NCBI GenBank assembly: GCA_026874595.1
Contig: CM049312.1
Location: 57,105,429-57,169,428 of the forward strand
Direction: 5' to 3'
From: Sipunculus nudus
Taxonomy: Eukaryota; Annelida; Sipuncula; Golfingiida; Sipunculidae
DNA: 64,000 nucleotides
Shown piece by piece: positions 48,901-58,196 of this stretch. Both the position numbers and the translations under genes were made by a program. Numbering within the stretch: position 1 is the first letter of the stretch; each line of letters starts with the position of its first letter. The notes under the pieces were generated by a model. It made no database searches. It saw only the letters and a list, made by a program, of their open reading frames with translations, and had not been told where the DNA came from.

Positions 48901-51900
48901 AATTTCAGGTTTGAGGCACTGACCAAAACATCGAGTTGTCCGAAAGAATCCACAGTTTTATCTACAAAACTGATTACATCTTCCTGCTTTGTGAGGTCAC
49001 CTTGAGCAATCAGAATCTACAAAATGACAAATAATACGTCACATTATGGTTAAATCAAATAATACCTTTCCGATGCGATGTGTTATTATACTTATCACTG
49101 TTTAGAATAAGAAGCCGTTTTGTTAGTATATTAATCATTAAGTCATATCAGAATTGCAGGCGCTGGATGTCTTTTAACTTTGTGACTCAATTTTATTAAG
49201 GATGTAAAGCCTAAAGTGGTTTCCAGTTATTTTTCGTCACCTCCTAGCAAAGCATGGTCGACCCTTCGCCACTTACCCGACATGTCCTATTGACCTTCAT
49301 AACATGTCAGGTTACAATGGCATGGCACTTATACATTAGCATATCATATATTTAAGGTGGCATCGTCGTTTGAAAACCCTAAAATTATCATTTTTTAAAA
49401 AGAGGTACTATTAAGTTATTTACTTTCTTATCTTATTGTAAAAAGGTGAATCTGATGACAAAATGAATTCTCAAATAAAACGTGATAACTGAATTACCAA
49501 AACAACACACGTTCGAGGAGGCTGTGTACTAACCGTGGCAGTCCGTGCTGATAGGGCAGATCCCACCAAACACAACCGTGACTGACATGTGTGTAGCCAA
49601 TGAAGCGCCTACAGCCGAAGTAAGAGCTGAGGGCCTTGTACTAGCTTAGTTCTGTTAATTTGTCTTGGCCTAACGACACTAATTAGTTAGTACACAAACA
49701 TGATAATCGTGCCGACCACCGATTCCAACGTCCAGTGTCTATCGCGGTAGAATGTATTCATGTCTATACAATTTTTGCTGTTTGTGGCAGTGCATCAACC
49801 TAAATAAATACTTTAATACCAGCTTAGGGGAAGACACAGACTTTTCCGACGATGAAGACTGGACGGATGGTGAAGAAATTCCGCAAGCCACAACCTACCG
49901 GTCATAGGAGTTCGGACAGTTGGCCATGTTGTTAGGTACTGCAACCTTTGTTCATTATAACAGAAAGTTTCATTGATTCTAGTCGAGGATGGAGAGAAAA
50001 GAGGAGGTTGGCGCAGTCCGGTTAGCCACTGCAAGTCGAAACGTTTTACGCGATCTACATACAACACCGAATTTTCCAATACCTCGCGAAGGCCAATGCT
50101 TGTGAAGTGAACTAAGCAAGCGTGCTTGCATTGCGAGCAAAAGGAAAAGGCAGAGCGGCCGCAGCCTGGTGTAATGCCTTCATGAACATGCCGCCCCCAA
50201 TTTTACTAGATAACTGGGCCCAGCAAACAAAGTTTCCGAGTAAAGCGGTAAATGAGAGCTGTGAGCAACATCAGCTTGTAGTAGGCCAACAAAATAAAAG
50301 GCGATCAAGAACCTGCTCAGTGTACCGTGTCTGGTGATGGCTCGTGGCTAAGACGAGGAATGAGTTCCAGAATCGGCACTGCAAGTTTGACTAGCGATAA
50401 GACTGTTCAGATGCTGAACCGTATAGTTCCTGCATATACTGTTATATCACACGTTTGAGAGAGCAAACGACAAGGCGGCCCTACTTCAATACCGTATATA
50501 ATGTAGCCCAAAATATAGTTCCATGTACATGGGTAGGTGGCAGCACCGTACGAACATGCATTAGATACATGACATGACATCCTCCCTATAATGAAATTAG
50601 ATGAACTTTCAGTGTTTTAAAGTTGGCTTTTTGCATATAAACAACCATTAAATGTAAAACTATCCAATCACTGTTCAAGTCCGTTGGTTAACAATAAAAC
50701 TGCAAGTGTCTATCTTGTTTTAAATTTAAAATCCTCCGTAATGTCAAATATGGAACTTTTCTCAGAGTACAGAATAAAATTGATATTAAACTTAAAGAAG
50801 TAATCGTACTAAAATGATTGTCATAAAATCTGTTGAAAATAAATATCAATCCACTCGAATTACAACTGAAGTGGGATGCAAAAAAAGGTAAGTGTGCTCT
50901 TAATTCATAATAAAGTCTCTAAAATGCTGCGGTACAGGTCTTGGTCTGGTGCTTCGCCGCAGCACCTGTCGCGCCTCTGGATCTAGCTGCCTATCTGGAA
51001 CCCCTGGTGTTCACCCCGTTGATCACCTGGATTGGGACCTGCCAGCAATGGCGGTTCATCCTGCTGTATTGGAACTGCAATTTCAGGTGCCCATGTTACA
51101 GCAGGTCTGTGTTCCATTGATTTGCGGATAAATCTGCGATTTCGCCTATACACCGCGCCATCCTCTGTCGTAACGAGATATGACCTCGGTGCCTTGTGCA
51201 ATCTAGTCACAACTGCTTCCTTCCAGGTGTTATTGAAGTGCACTATAACACTATCCTCTACAGCTAGCTTGATCAAGTTTTCATGCCACGATTGTAGTAT
51301 GCTTACTGTTAATTTTGTCACTGGTTCAACTGAGCTGTTGCGTCTTTAATAAATTTTGACATTAACTGTTTTGTTGAGACAGGTAATATCTCTCTGAGCA
51401 TACGTCTCATCAACAGCTGTGCAGGCGAGTGCTGTAAATCAGACACTGGCGTGTTGCGATACGCAAGTAAAGCTAATTCTGGACTTGTGCCTGATGTAAG
51501 TGCTTTGTGCATAAGCTGTTTGACTGTCCATATAGCCCTCTCACTCTGTCTATTGGACTGAAGGTACCTTGGGCTTGAGGTTTTCACTGTGAAGCCCAAC
51601 TCATAAGCAAACGAGTGTATTTCTTGACTTTAAATTCGCATATTGTCAGCTATTACTGTCTCCGGTATGCCATGCCTACTAAAGATGGTTTTTTGAGGTT
51701 GGTTCACTACTCTGGCAGTCTTATTCTCTTATTTATATAATTTTGGATACTTCGAGTAGTGGTCGACCACTAATAGAGAGTCCTGTTTACTGAACTCAAA
51801 CAAATCACATCCAATTGTTTCCCCCGGTCTATCCGGAACTTTGTGTGGAATTAATGGCTCTCTGGTGTTTTGTGTCTGATATTCAGCACATGCACTACAA

Positions 51901-52257
51901 GAAGACACAGTGTTCTGGATTTCCCTAGATATTCCCGGCCAGTACATTACCGATCTGGCTCTTGCCTTGCACTTGGTTATGCCTACGTGACTCTCATGAA
52001 CTTTATTCAACATATTATCTTTCAATATGCTTGGCACCACAATCTTCTGCCCTAAGAACACAATATCCTACGCTATATGCAATTCATCACGTATCCCCCA
52101 ATATGGTCTGAGAGTTGCATCAGTTTTTCTCTTGGTCTTTGGCCATCCCAACTGTATCTGAGTTTTCTGTTTACACAGTGTTTCATCCTTCTGTGTTGCA
52201 TCTTTTATTGCTTCTGCTTTCACTAACTGGGAGGTTTTCAATTAGACTATGGACCCG

Positions 52258-52293
<36 letters not shown>

Positions 52294-55200
52294 TCTCTCT
52301 GATCTGTGTATTTTCAATCTCATCAGATGTTTTCCGATGTGTGCGCGAATAGGTATCGGCAATGTACACATTTGAGCCAGGTACATATTTTACATTCAAA
52401 TTAAATATTCTTTAAGATTGTTTCACGTGGCTTATGGTCACTTTGTACTTGCACTTCCCGGCCGTAAATATACTTTTAAAATATCTCTGCCGCGGACACT
52501 ATCGCCAACATTTCTTTTTTTCTATTTGGAAATAGTTCTTTTCTGTATCTGTGAGTGATCAGGAAGCGTAAGCGACTAGTTTTCCATCATGCATTAAACA
52601 CGCGCCTATTCCAGCTGATGATGAATCACACTGGATTGTAGCAGTTTTCTTCTGATCGAAGAAAGAGAGAACAGGCTCGAAGAAAGAGAGAACAGGCTCA
52701 TTTGACAGAAAATTCTGCAGTTTTTCTACTGCTCTGGCATGTTCAGGTTGTCATTGCCAAGTTCTCTCCTTTTTGGGCAGATTTCTCAAAGGTTCTGTGA
52801 CTGATGACATATGTGGAATATATGGAGCTAAGAAATTCACGCCTAGTAACCGTTTTCCCCCATATTTATCTCCTTTATCTCTTGTATGCCTGTATCTTTG
52901 TCTCATCAGGCTTCAGACCTTCTGCAGTAATGCTGTGACCCATATCACCTGCAATCATGTGCACACCAGCAATGTCGCCAAACGTTTGAAGGTTTATCTG
53001 TTTTAGGACCTCCGATGCAGAGCAGATTCCAAACGGCATCCGCTTGAAACAAAATAGCGTCCGAAAGGTGTGTTGAATGTGCACAGACGAGCACTCTCAT
53101 CAACGAGGACCACCTGATAGTACGTGTCCTTCTGATCTAGTACAGTGAACACAGTTTTGCCACCTACCTGACTTTTCACATCATCAAATGGAAAATTGTT
53201 CATGTTGCATAGCTTTATTCAGCAACTTTGGGTCAAGACAGATGCGAATGTTTCCGTTTTATTTCTCTAAAACATGACTAAAGTACTAACCCATCCAGTC
53301 GGCCCTTTCACTGGAGCTATGATCCCCATTTCTGTTATAACTGCAAGTTTCTTTCTGAGTTTTTCATGCAGTGACAGTGGTACATTTCTCAAAGGCTGCA
53401 CTTCAAATGTTTTATTTGATTTTACTTTAATAGCTTTAGCATCAAATGACTTTCCATGTTCTGATGCTGTAGCACCGACAGTCCCACCACACAGGTTTTT
53501 CATACTTGATATTTCTTTCTCAGTTATTTCCGCTTATCGACACAGGTGTATTGCTTTTTCTAGGGTTAGATTAGCTTCTCTCAACAAAAGGTCTTTCATA
53601 GATCTTGACTAAGTACTGAACACTATTTTATCTCTCAAAATGTTATTCGTTTCAGAGAATTCACATGCTTAGCAATAGCAATAGCTATAGCAAACACTGT
53701 TCATCGGTCCGGCCGTCCGGTTGACCGGTTACAGGACACAAATCATATCCATTGTACCTAGAATCTTCTAACTTTACATCCTGCGAGGTCTGGAAAATAT
53801 CTTTTAAGACGCTTAAAGAATGAGGTCACTGCGACCTAAATTCCCTGAGCTATTGGGCATGTAAATAGCCCTATAATAATTTAAAAAATTGATGCCATAC
53901 ATTTTGCCTTGATTATTGATCATGAATATTTTTTTAGTTCCTGAAGAACGGTGGTGCCATCTGTATTTTTTCCTATTTTTACAGGCATCCCATCTCCAAA
54001 TTTTTCAGTCGTCAAATTACAGCAAGGTGACAGTTTCTCATCTGTGGTTTCATCTAGTGTCCTTTAACCACATTTGTTTATTAACCATGACTAGTTATAT
54101 CAGTCCCCGAAGACTGTTGCCGCCAGCTGTATTTTCTTTAAGTTTTCACCCATTTTATTATATATTTTTTAACACAAAATTACAGAAAAGGTGCCAGTTA
54201 CTCATCTGTGGTTTCATCTAGTGTACTAAAACCTCAAATGTTTTTTGATAAGACAAGTTTCATCATTTCCTGAAAACTGGTGCATCCATCATTTTTTTAA
54301 ATGTTTTCAATTTTCTCTTCGACAGCTAAATCACAGCAAAGGTGTCAGTTACTCATCTGTGGTAAATATAGTTTCCTGAAACATTATCAATTTATTGATC
54401 TAGACCAGTTATATCAGTTCCTGATAAAAATTTCTATATTGCAGTAAAGGTTTCAGTTTCTCAGCTCTGGTTCTATCTAATTTCTAGCAGAGTCATGAGT
54501 CAAGAGTGAATTCATACTGCACAATTGTGACCAATGACTTAAGGAAGAGTCCTGTCGACTGTGGTGCCAGAAGGTCAAAGGTAGAGATCCCATCTGGAGT
54601 TTATCTCAATATTATCTCAATACTTTTGTTATTTCATCTATTCTGGATTTCATCTATAACCGGAAGAAAGGGATTACCCGATGATTATCTAGTCAAAGAA
54701 TTCGGTCATCCGATAAAGTTGCCTCTTACTGGTGCCTTTTGAAAAAGGCTGCCCTAACCAAGTGACGGACGGGGTGGTTTACGGTTTAATGTGGTAAGTA
54801 GAGATGTCTTGGATTTTGATGGCGCAGTGAATAAGCAAGAAAGTCCGAAAATCATACGTTGAGGGTTCCTGGTATATAAGCCTGACCCTGGCGTTTAGAT
54901 CTGTTACGCGTTAATCTATGTAAGGGATTACCCGATGATTATTTAAAGATTTGCGTGATGCCTTATGCCACCCGATAAAGTTGCCACTTTCTGGTGCCTT
55001 TGGAAAAAGGCTCTCCTTACCAAGTGACGGACTGAAAAAGCAAGAACGATTATGTTAAAAGTAAATTACATAATTAAAATTCACCTAACAGATAGGGTTT
55101 CCAGCGTTTTGTGTATAACATGTATTTCATAGTCCGGTTAACCGGTCTTTAAACCTCTGGCAAAATTGGACCCCGGCTGGCGGCACTGAACCTCGACAGG

Positions 55201-57436
55201 CTGCACTGGGCCACGACTAGGGGCACTGGACCCCAGCTGGCGGCTCTGTACCCAGACTGGCAATACTTGACCCCGAGTGGCGGTACCTGACCCCCTATGG
55301 CGGCACTTGATCCTGACTGGCTCGCTGGTCCCCAACTGGCGACTGGTTTGCTCCTGGCCACCGAAGACTTCCAGACTCCCCAACAGTGAGTATATAGACC
55401 TCTTCAATACATTTCTACACTAGAGGCTCATCTATTTAACAAGTCTTATACAAAGCCTGGGACTGCTTGCCACTATGGGTCATTTATATTTAGTGCTGAA
55501 TACTAAAAAGGCTGGAAATAATACCCCTACTACATTTGTATACTTCAAAGCTGCGCTCTCCGTGACCGCTCTGAATTCCAATATTGTCTCACGACTCAAT
55601 GACCCTGACCGGCGACCATAGCCTACTTTCAGCACATACAAAGATACAATTAATCCGAGAAATAAAAATAAAACATGATTAAACAAAACGCTGGTGCTAT
55701 TCATTTTGTGACACCCCGTTTATGCGGGAAGCTATAGATTTTCTGTTACCTTTTCCTTGTTAAGACCGACTTCTTCACATCTGTCCGCTACTTTTTTAAG
55801 GTTGTCTAAGTTTCGTCCATTCAGAGCTACGCGGCTGCCGAGGGAAGCGAATTGAATAGCTGTTTCTTTTCCTATGCCCTCACTGGCCCCTGCAAATATA
55901 CAAAATATACAACTATAATGTGTTTTTTATCACAGTTCATCATACTTTGATTTTTTTTGCAAATGGTTCTTGCCATGGGTGATAGCTATTTCATTTATTC
56001 AGTGCATAATATTGTCATCTTTAACTACTTACCGGTGCTATGACAGACTACATCCCGAACGCACTTGCTAAAGAGATTCCATTTTGTAAAAGAAATGGAT
56101 TAAAACTATAAGGTTTAAAACTTCCCTGCTCGAAACCCATAAAAACAATAAAACTTAAAAGTACTTATTGTTTGCTAGATTTATTTCAATTAGTTGAGTG
56201 ATGGTTCTATGAAACAGTCCATTCATATCCGGAAGGAGTGTCACTGAAATTTGGCGATTTTTTTATCATGTGGCAGTTCATTACTAACAAATAAGTTATG
56301 ATAACGATATCAGGCATACGTCTAATTAACTAGAGGGATTAAAACATAAATTTTCAATTACAGGGAAATCTCTCTTTAGCGCCACCTTTCTGGTGTGGCC
56401 AACTTTACGGACATTTGAGTTAGTCCAGTGAATTGAAGTACTGGAGTTTGTATTCTCTCTGAATATTTGTTAAAGCCAAAACCTCATGATGAAGCCTCTT
56501 TCTTCGAAGGTGTGGACTTTTTGGATTAGTTAGTTTATTTCTACGTCCATATTAGAGGCAAGACTTGGTAGGAGACATTCATTAGTCCTGTGAGTGCTGA
56601 AGCATGGACGTAAATTTTCTTCTTCTCTTAATCGTTTTCAGGTGTTTTGGCTAACCTTTGACCCGGCCGATTTTAAAAACTGATTTTTGGTCAAAATTTC
56701 ACTCACAGATGAGAGATTTGTCCCTGATTCTTTTTTTTTTTTACTTTTTAAGGAATTATGTTGCAAAGCTTATTTCCGATTACCGTTCAGTTGTGAGCAA
56801 CGGGGCGAGACTTCCCGCGAGGTTGCAAACCAAATAAATGCAGTTATTTTAATAACTATAAGATCCTGACGACGTGTTGATAACAGTTTGAAATAATTCT
56901 CACATGCATCATGAAATCCACAACAACTGGTCGGTGTGTAACTGTGGAACGTAATAAAGGGATGTATGCTGGTAGAGCTAACCAGTTACTGGGGCTGTTG
57001 AACCGTAACAACCATTTCCTGTGTTGCTGTGTAGTTTGACTGAGACCCTGGTTAAGTTTGATGTGGCATCTGATCGTTCCTCTGTCTTCAAATAAATCTC
57101 CACGTGAACATCATAGCGTGCAGGGTTTGTGTTTCCAGACGCAGTTTCACTGGTTATTACATTAGAAAAAATGAAGTCTATCATTCATAAATGTCGATTT
57201 TTTCCATAATTATACATATAAATTATGTATGTGTGTATGTAAAATCTGACCATCCCTTGATCTACCCGCTATAAAACGTGTTCAGAACAGGCTGCAATTA
57301 CATGATAACTGATAGTGGTCATAATAGCAATATTAATTGTAAAAACAAAAACAAAATTGTGCTGCATACAAATTGAGAAAAGATCTGAATATATCTTACC
57401 TGTAATTAACACTACCTTGTCCTTCAATGACGCCAT
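45758..57436 (-). CDS. classical short-chain dehydrogenase/reductase, nine exons, possibly disrupted
   Basis: Nine exons join in consistent phases into about 266 codons, the usual length of a classical SDR. The protein shows the NAD(P)-binding TGASEGIG (residues 12-19) and NNAG (92-95). It also has the catalytic set Asn117 (MNTNVRG), Ser144 (NVSSFAG), Tyr157 and Lys161 (YCMSK), with the usual Ser-Tyr spacing of 13. LASDDASFINGA and the IDGG motif follow near the C-terminus. It has no signal peptide or membrane segment, so it is probably cytosolic. It resembles FabG-like oxidoreductases; the substrate cannot be told. The exon 7 donor is AT not GT, and exon 8 lacks one base, so this copy may be a recent pseudogene or contain sequence errors. 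Exon 1 has a good start context (GAAGATGG). Confidence 0.85.
46723..46785 (-). CDS. SDR exon 8 (one-base deletion)
   Basis: 63 bases from CGCAG to GTATGA. Joined to exon 7 it reads NPACIKTNIMT, then shifts; SGISPDVIEK continues in another frame. One base more near ATGACCATAG (about 46,753-46,762) restores all phases, so a one-base loss is the simplest reading. Confidence 0.8.
47233..47269 (-). CDS. SDR exon 7 (donor site mutated)
   Basis: 37 bases after a strong acceptor (TTTTTTTCACAG). Reads ELGYKGVRVNSV plus AA, awaiting a C to make Asn. The expected GTAAGC donor reads ATAAGC; reading on without splicing meets TAA at the next codon. The related exon copies at 41.2 and 37.6 kb keep GT at this place. 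Confidence 0.8.
47786..47855 (-). CDS. SDR exon 6
   Basis: 70 bases from TTGTAG to GTGAGT. Reads VFANVFYCMSKASVDMLTEC, then LSQ, with the active-site YxxxK. Confidence 0.9.
48018..48058 (-). CDS. SDR exon 5
   Basis: 41 bases from TTTCAG to GTAAGT. Reads GNVVNVSSFAGIRP with the catalytic serine. Confidence 0.9.
48510..48648 (-). CDS. SDR exon 4
   Basis: 139 bases from CCCAG to GTTTGT. Begins VNNAGVLAKG and contains MNTNVRG, the catalytic asparagine region. Ends with one base of a glycine codon. Confidence 0.9.
48924..49016 (-). CDS. SDR exon 3
   Basis: 93 bases from TTGTAG to GTCAGT. Reads ILIAQGDLTK, then VDSFGQLDVL, including the conserved Asp that contacts the adenine ring (GDL). Confidence 0.9.
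49017..49839. other. intron 2, right of exon 3
   Basis: AT-rich, then from about 49,510 a GC-richer stretch that may be the 5' part of the Mutator-like fragment. No ends could be defined. Confidence 0.4.
49840..50460 (+). pseudogene. Mutator-like transposase fragment
   Basis: Frame pieces in order: a weak CYCNLC/HCKS cysteine part (49,925-50,035), AKGKGRAAAAWCNAFMNMPP (50,137-50,196), then after a frameshift VSGDGSWLRRGMSSRIGTAS (about 50,327-50,386). The DGSW..RG..S.. phrase with an upstream (F)MNMPPP is, from memory of the family, characteristic of Mutator-like transposases found in marine invertebrates, where this Asp belongs to the catalytic core. Only an N-terminal half is present. It is antisense to the SDR gene inside intron 2. 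Confidence 0.5.
50983..51660 (-). pseudogene. Gypsy integrase core end and C-terminal domain
   Basis: SSPRYLQSNRQSERAIWTVK and LLAYRNTP (51,575-51,455) give the core with its Glu region. VTRLHKAPRSYLVTTEDGAV (51,210) and YRRNRRFIRKS give the C-terminal module. Two overlapping frames show a shift near 51,320. Confidence 0.75.
51729..52061 (-). pseudogene. Gypsy integrase zinc-binding domain and start of core
   Basis: HESHVGITKCKARARSVMYW, then SSCSACAEYQ, give the HHCC-type zinc-binding motif with the usual YWPG. GCDLFEF and LLVVDHYSKYP open the catalytic core. It is the best preserved frame of the element (110 codons). Confidence 0.8.
52262..52302. repeat. (CT)n microsatellite
   Basis: CT repeats with one CCC interruption, inside the decayed Gypsy element between integrase and RNase H. 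Confidence 0.9.
52490..52790 (-). pseudogene. Gypsy RNase H remnant
   Basis: ATIQCDSSSAGIGACLMHDG (about 52,640-52,580) and EKNYFQIEKK carry the RNase H Asp and Glu regions. A 24-base duplication (GAAGAAAGAGAGAACAGGCT twice, 52,658-52,700) disturbs the part just upstream. Confidence 0.65.
52875..53503 (-). pseudogene. Gypsy reverse transcriptase (decayed)
   Basis: Frame pieces: VPLSLHEKLRKKLAVITEMG and GPTGWVS (53,380-53,270), FTVLDQKDTYYQVVLVDESA (53,155), TFNTPFGRY (53,080), KRMPFGICSAS and a mutated catalytic box GVHMIAGDM (about 52,960), where I/V-A-DD is normal. Inactive. Confidence 0.75.
53504..53640 (-). pseudogene. Gypsy gag C-terminal remnant
   Basis: LLLREANLTLEKAIHLCR, then AEITEKE, is the conserved end of gag in this group. 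It passes almost directly into the segment leading to the reverse transcriptase, so the zinc knuckle and protease were deleted. Confidence 0.65.
53700..53870 (+). repeat. single monomer of the ~156 bp satellite family
   Basis: GGACACAAATCATATCCATT, CTAGAATCTTCTAACTTTAC, then GCGAGGTCTGG and GAGGTCACTGCGACC follow the same order as units at 59,676-60,330 and 57,655-57,800. It starts next to a CCGGCCGTCCGG stretch, as at 57,650. Confidence 0.6.
53930..54485 (+). repeat. diverged tandem array, ~160 bp period, ~3.5 copies
   Basis: Starts of units (AGTTCCTGAAGAAC, AGTCCCCGAAGACT, ATTTCCTGAAAACT, AGTTCCTGATAAAA) lie near 53,937, 54,096, 54,258 and 54,416. Each unit also contains CAGTTACTCATCTGTGG near its end. 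Copies differ strongly, so the array is old. The period suits the ~160 bp tandem cores known from bivalve mobile repeats (pearl/BIV160 type), but I cannot confirm homology. Confidence 0.65.
54670..55035 (+). repeat. direct duplication of ~105 bp
   Basis: GGGATTACCCGATGATTAT...CCGATAAAGTTGCC...AAGTGACGGAC occurs at 54,672-54,770 and again at 54,925-55,032, with about 150 unrelated bases between. Confidence 0.75.
55167..55343. repeat. 20 bp minisatellite, nine units
   Basis: Units of the form TGGACCCCGGCTGGCGGCAC: seven of exactly 20 bases, then 19 and 18. It is GC-rich in an AT-rich intron. Minus-strand frames stay open across it only because the unit lacks stops; this is not a gene. Confidence 0.9.
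55750..55889 (-). CDS. SDR exon 2
   Basis: 140 bases between TTGCAG and GTAACAG. Completes the cofactor motif (GASEGIGKETAIQFASLG) and runs to GLNKEK in phase 0. RVALNGRN suggests a preference for NADP(H), by analogy with other SDRs carrying Arg after the second strand. Confidence 0.9.
55890..57399 (-). other. intron 1 of the SDR gene
   Basis: No transposon protein seen. Contains AGCGCCACCT (an AGGTGGCGC motif) at 56,379-56,387. The rest is unremarkable AT-rich DNA. Confidence 0.55.
57400..57436 (-). CDS. SDR exon 1 (coding part)
   Basis: Reads MASLKDKVVLIT plus one base of a glycine codon, then a GTAAGA donor. It opens the Rossmann fold. A 40-base (AT)n tract lies about 70 bases upstream of the ATG, and a further 5' exon is possible. 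Confidence 0.85.
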
Positions 57437-57504
57437 CTTCACAGTAGCGCACAAACCTTTAATTTGCAGTGATAGCAAGGACAGTCAAGTCACTTACGCG
57501 CTAG

Positions 57505-57544
<40 letters not shown>
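57505..57544. repeat. (AT)n microsatellite near the SDR start
   Basis: 40 bases of alternating AT, 68 bases upstream of the SDR ATG, in the 5' UTR or promoter. Confidence 0.95.
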
Positions 57545-57547
<3 letters not shown>

Positions 57548-57649
57548 TCTAATATCAATTAACTCATATGCACTCGTATACACCACGCCAACACCGGCAT
57601 GTCCGAGATAGTAATTATTTAGCTCAGTGTCAGAGATCGCCCTTTGTCT

Positions 57650-57810
57650 GGCCGGTCGTTTTGCCGTCCGTCCGTTAACTGGGCACAAATCGTAACCGTT
57701 AGACTTATAACGTCTAACTGTTCATCGAGGGAGGTCCTTAGCAAATCTCCTGTGAAACCTGACGTGAGGGCATGTTGATCAATATTCTGCAACCTAGTGG
57801 CCTAATCCGA
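57650..57810 (+). repeat. single monomer of the ~156 bp satellite family
   Basis: GGGCACAAATCGTAACCGTT, GGGAGGTCC, GCAAATCTCCTGTGAAACC and ATATTCTGCAACCTA match the order of units at 59,676-60,330. Preceded by CCGTCCGTCCGTTAACTGG. Confidence 0.65.
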
Positions 57811-58143
57811 TGTTATATTGTTCCAGATTATAAAGCCACAGTGTCTATTGGTTTTTGCCTATGCAAAGCATTAAGCCTACTTCGCGTCGGGAATGACAGT
57901 CACTGATGATTGGTACTCTGTCTATTCGATCAAATTATCAAGCTTAATTAGAATGAATAATGTTTGAGCAGGAAGGATGATTTCATTTATTTTTTTAGAT
58001 AATATGTAAACGCTCTGAATGAGACTAAGCAGGGACTCCGAGAGAAATATTTCGAGGCGGTACAAAAGGTTTCCGGTATACTAAAGAATGGACCGTTACA
58101 GAGGGATGCCTGGTTTTCTCCAAGTTAAACCACGCATATGATA

Positions 58144-58196
<53 letters not shown>

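Larger units (their letters stand above)
45938..48923 (-). other. introns 3 to 8 of the SDR gene
   Basis: Between the listed exons the DNA is AT-rich and holds no clear transposon protein or microsatellite array. Intron lengths range from about 160 to 790 bases. This contrasts with intron 2, which is loaded with repeats. Confidence 0.6.
50983..53660 (-). mobile_element. Gypsy-type LTR retrotransposon, internal fragment (decayed)
   Basis: On the minus strand the order is the end of gag, reverse transcriptase, RNase H, integrase zinc-binding, integrase core and integrase C-terminal part. Protease and the gag zinc knuckle are missing, and no LTRs were found. Many frameshifts and stops. It sits in intron 2 in the same orientation as the SDR gene. 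The sequence style resembles K02A2.6-like Gypsy elements. Confidence 0.8.

Noticed and set aside
55138-55407. Two overlapping minus-strand frames of 70-89 codons
   Set aside because: They are open only because the 20 bp minisatellite unit has no stop codon.
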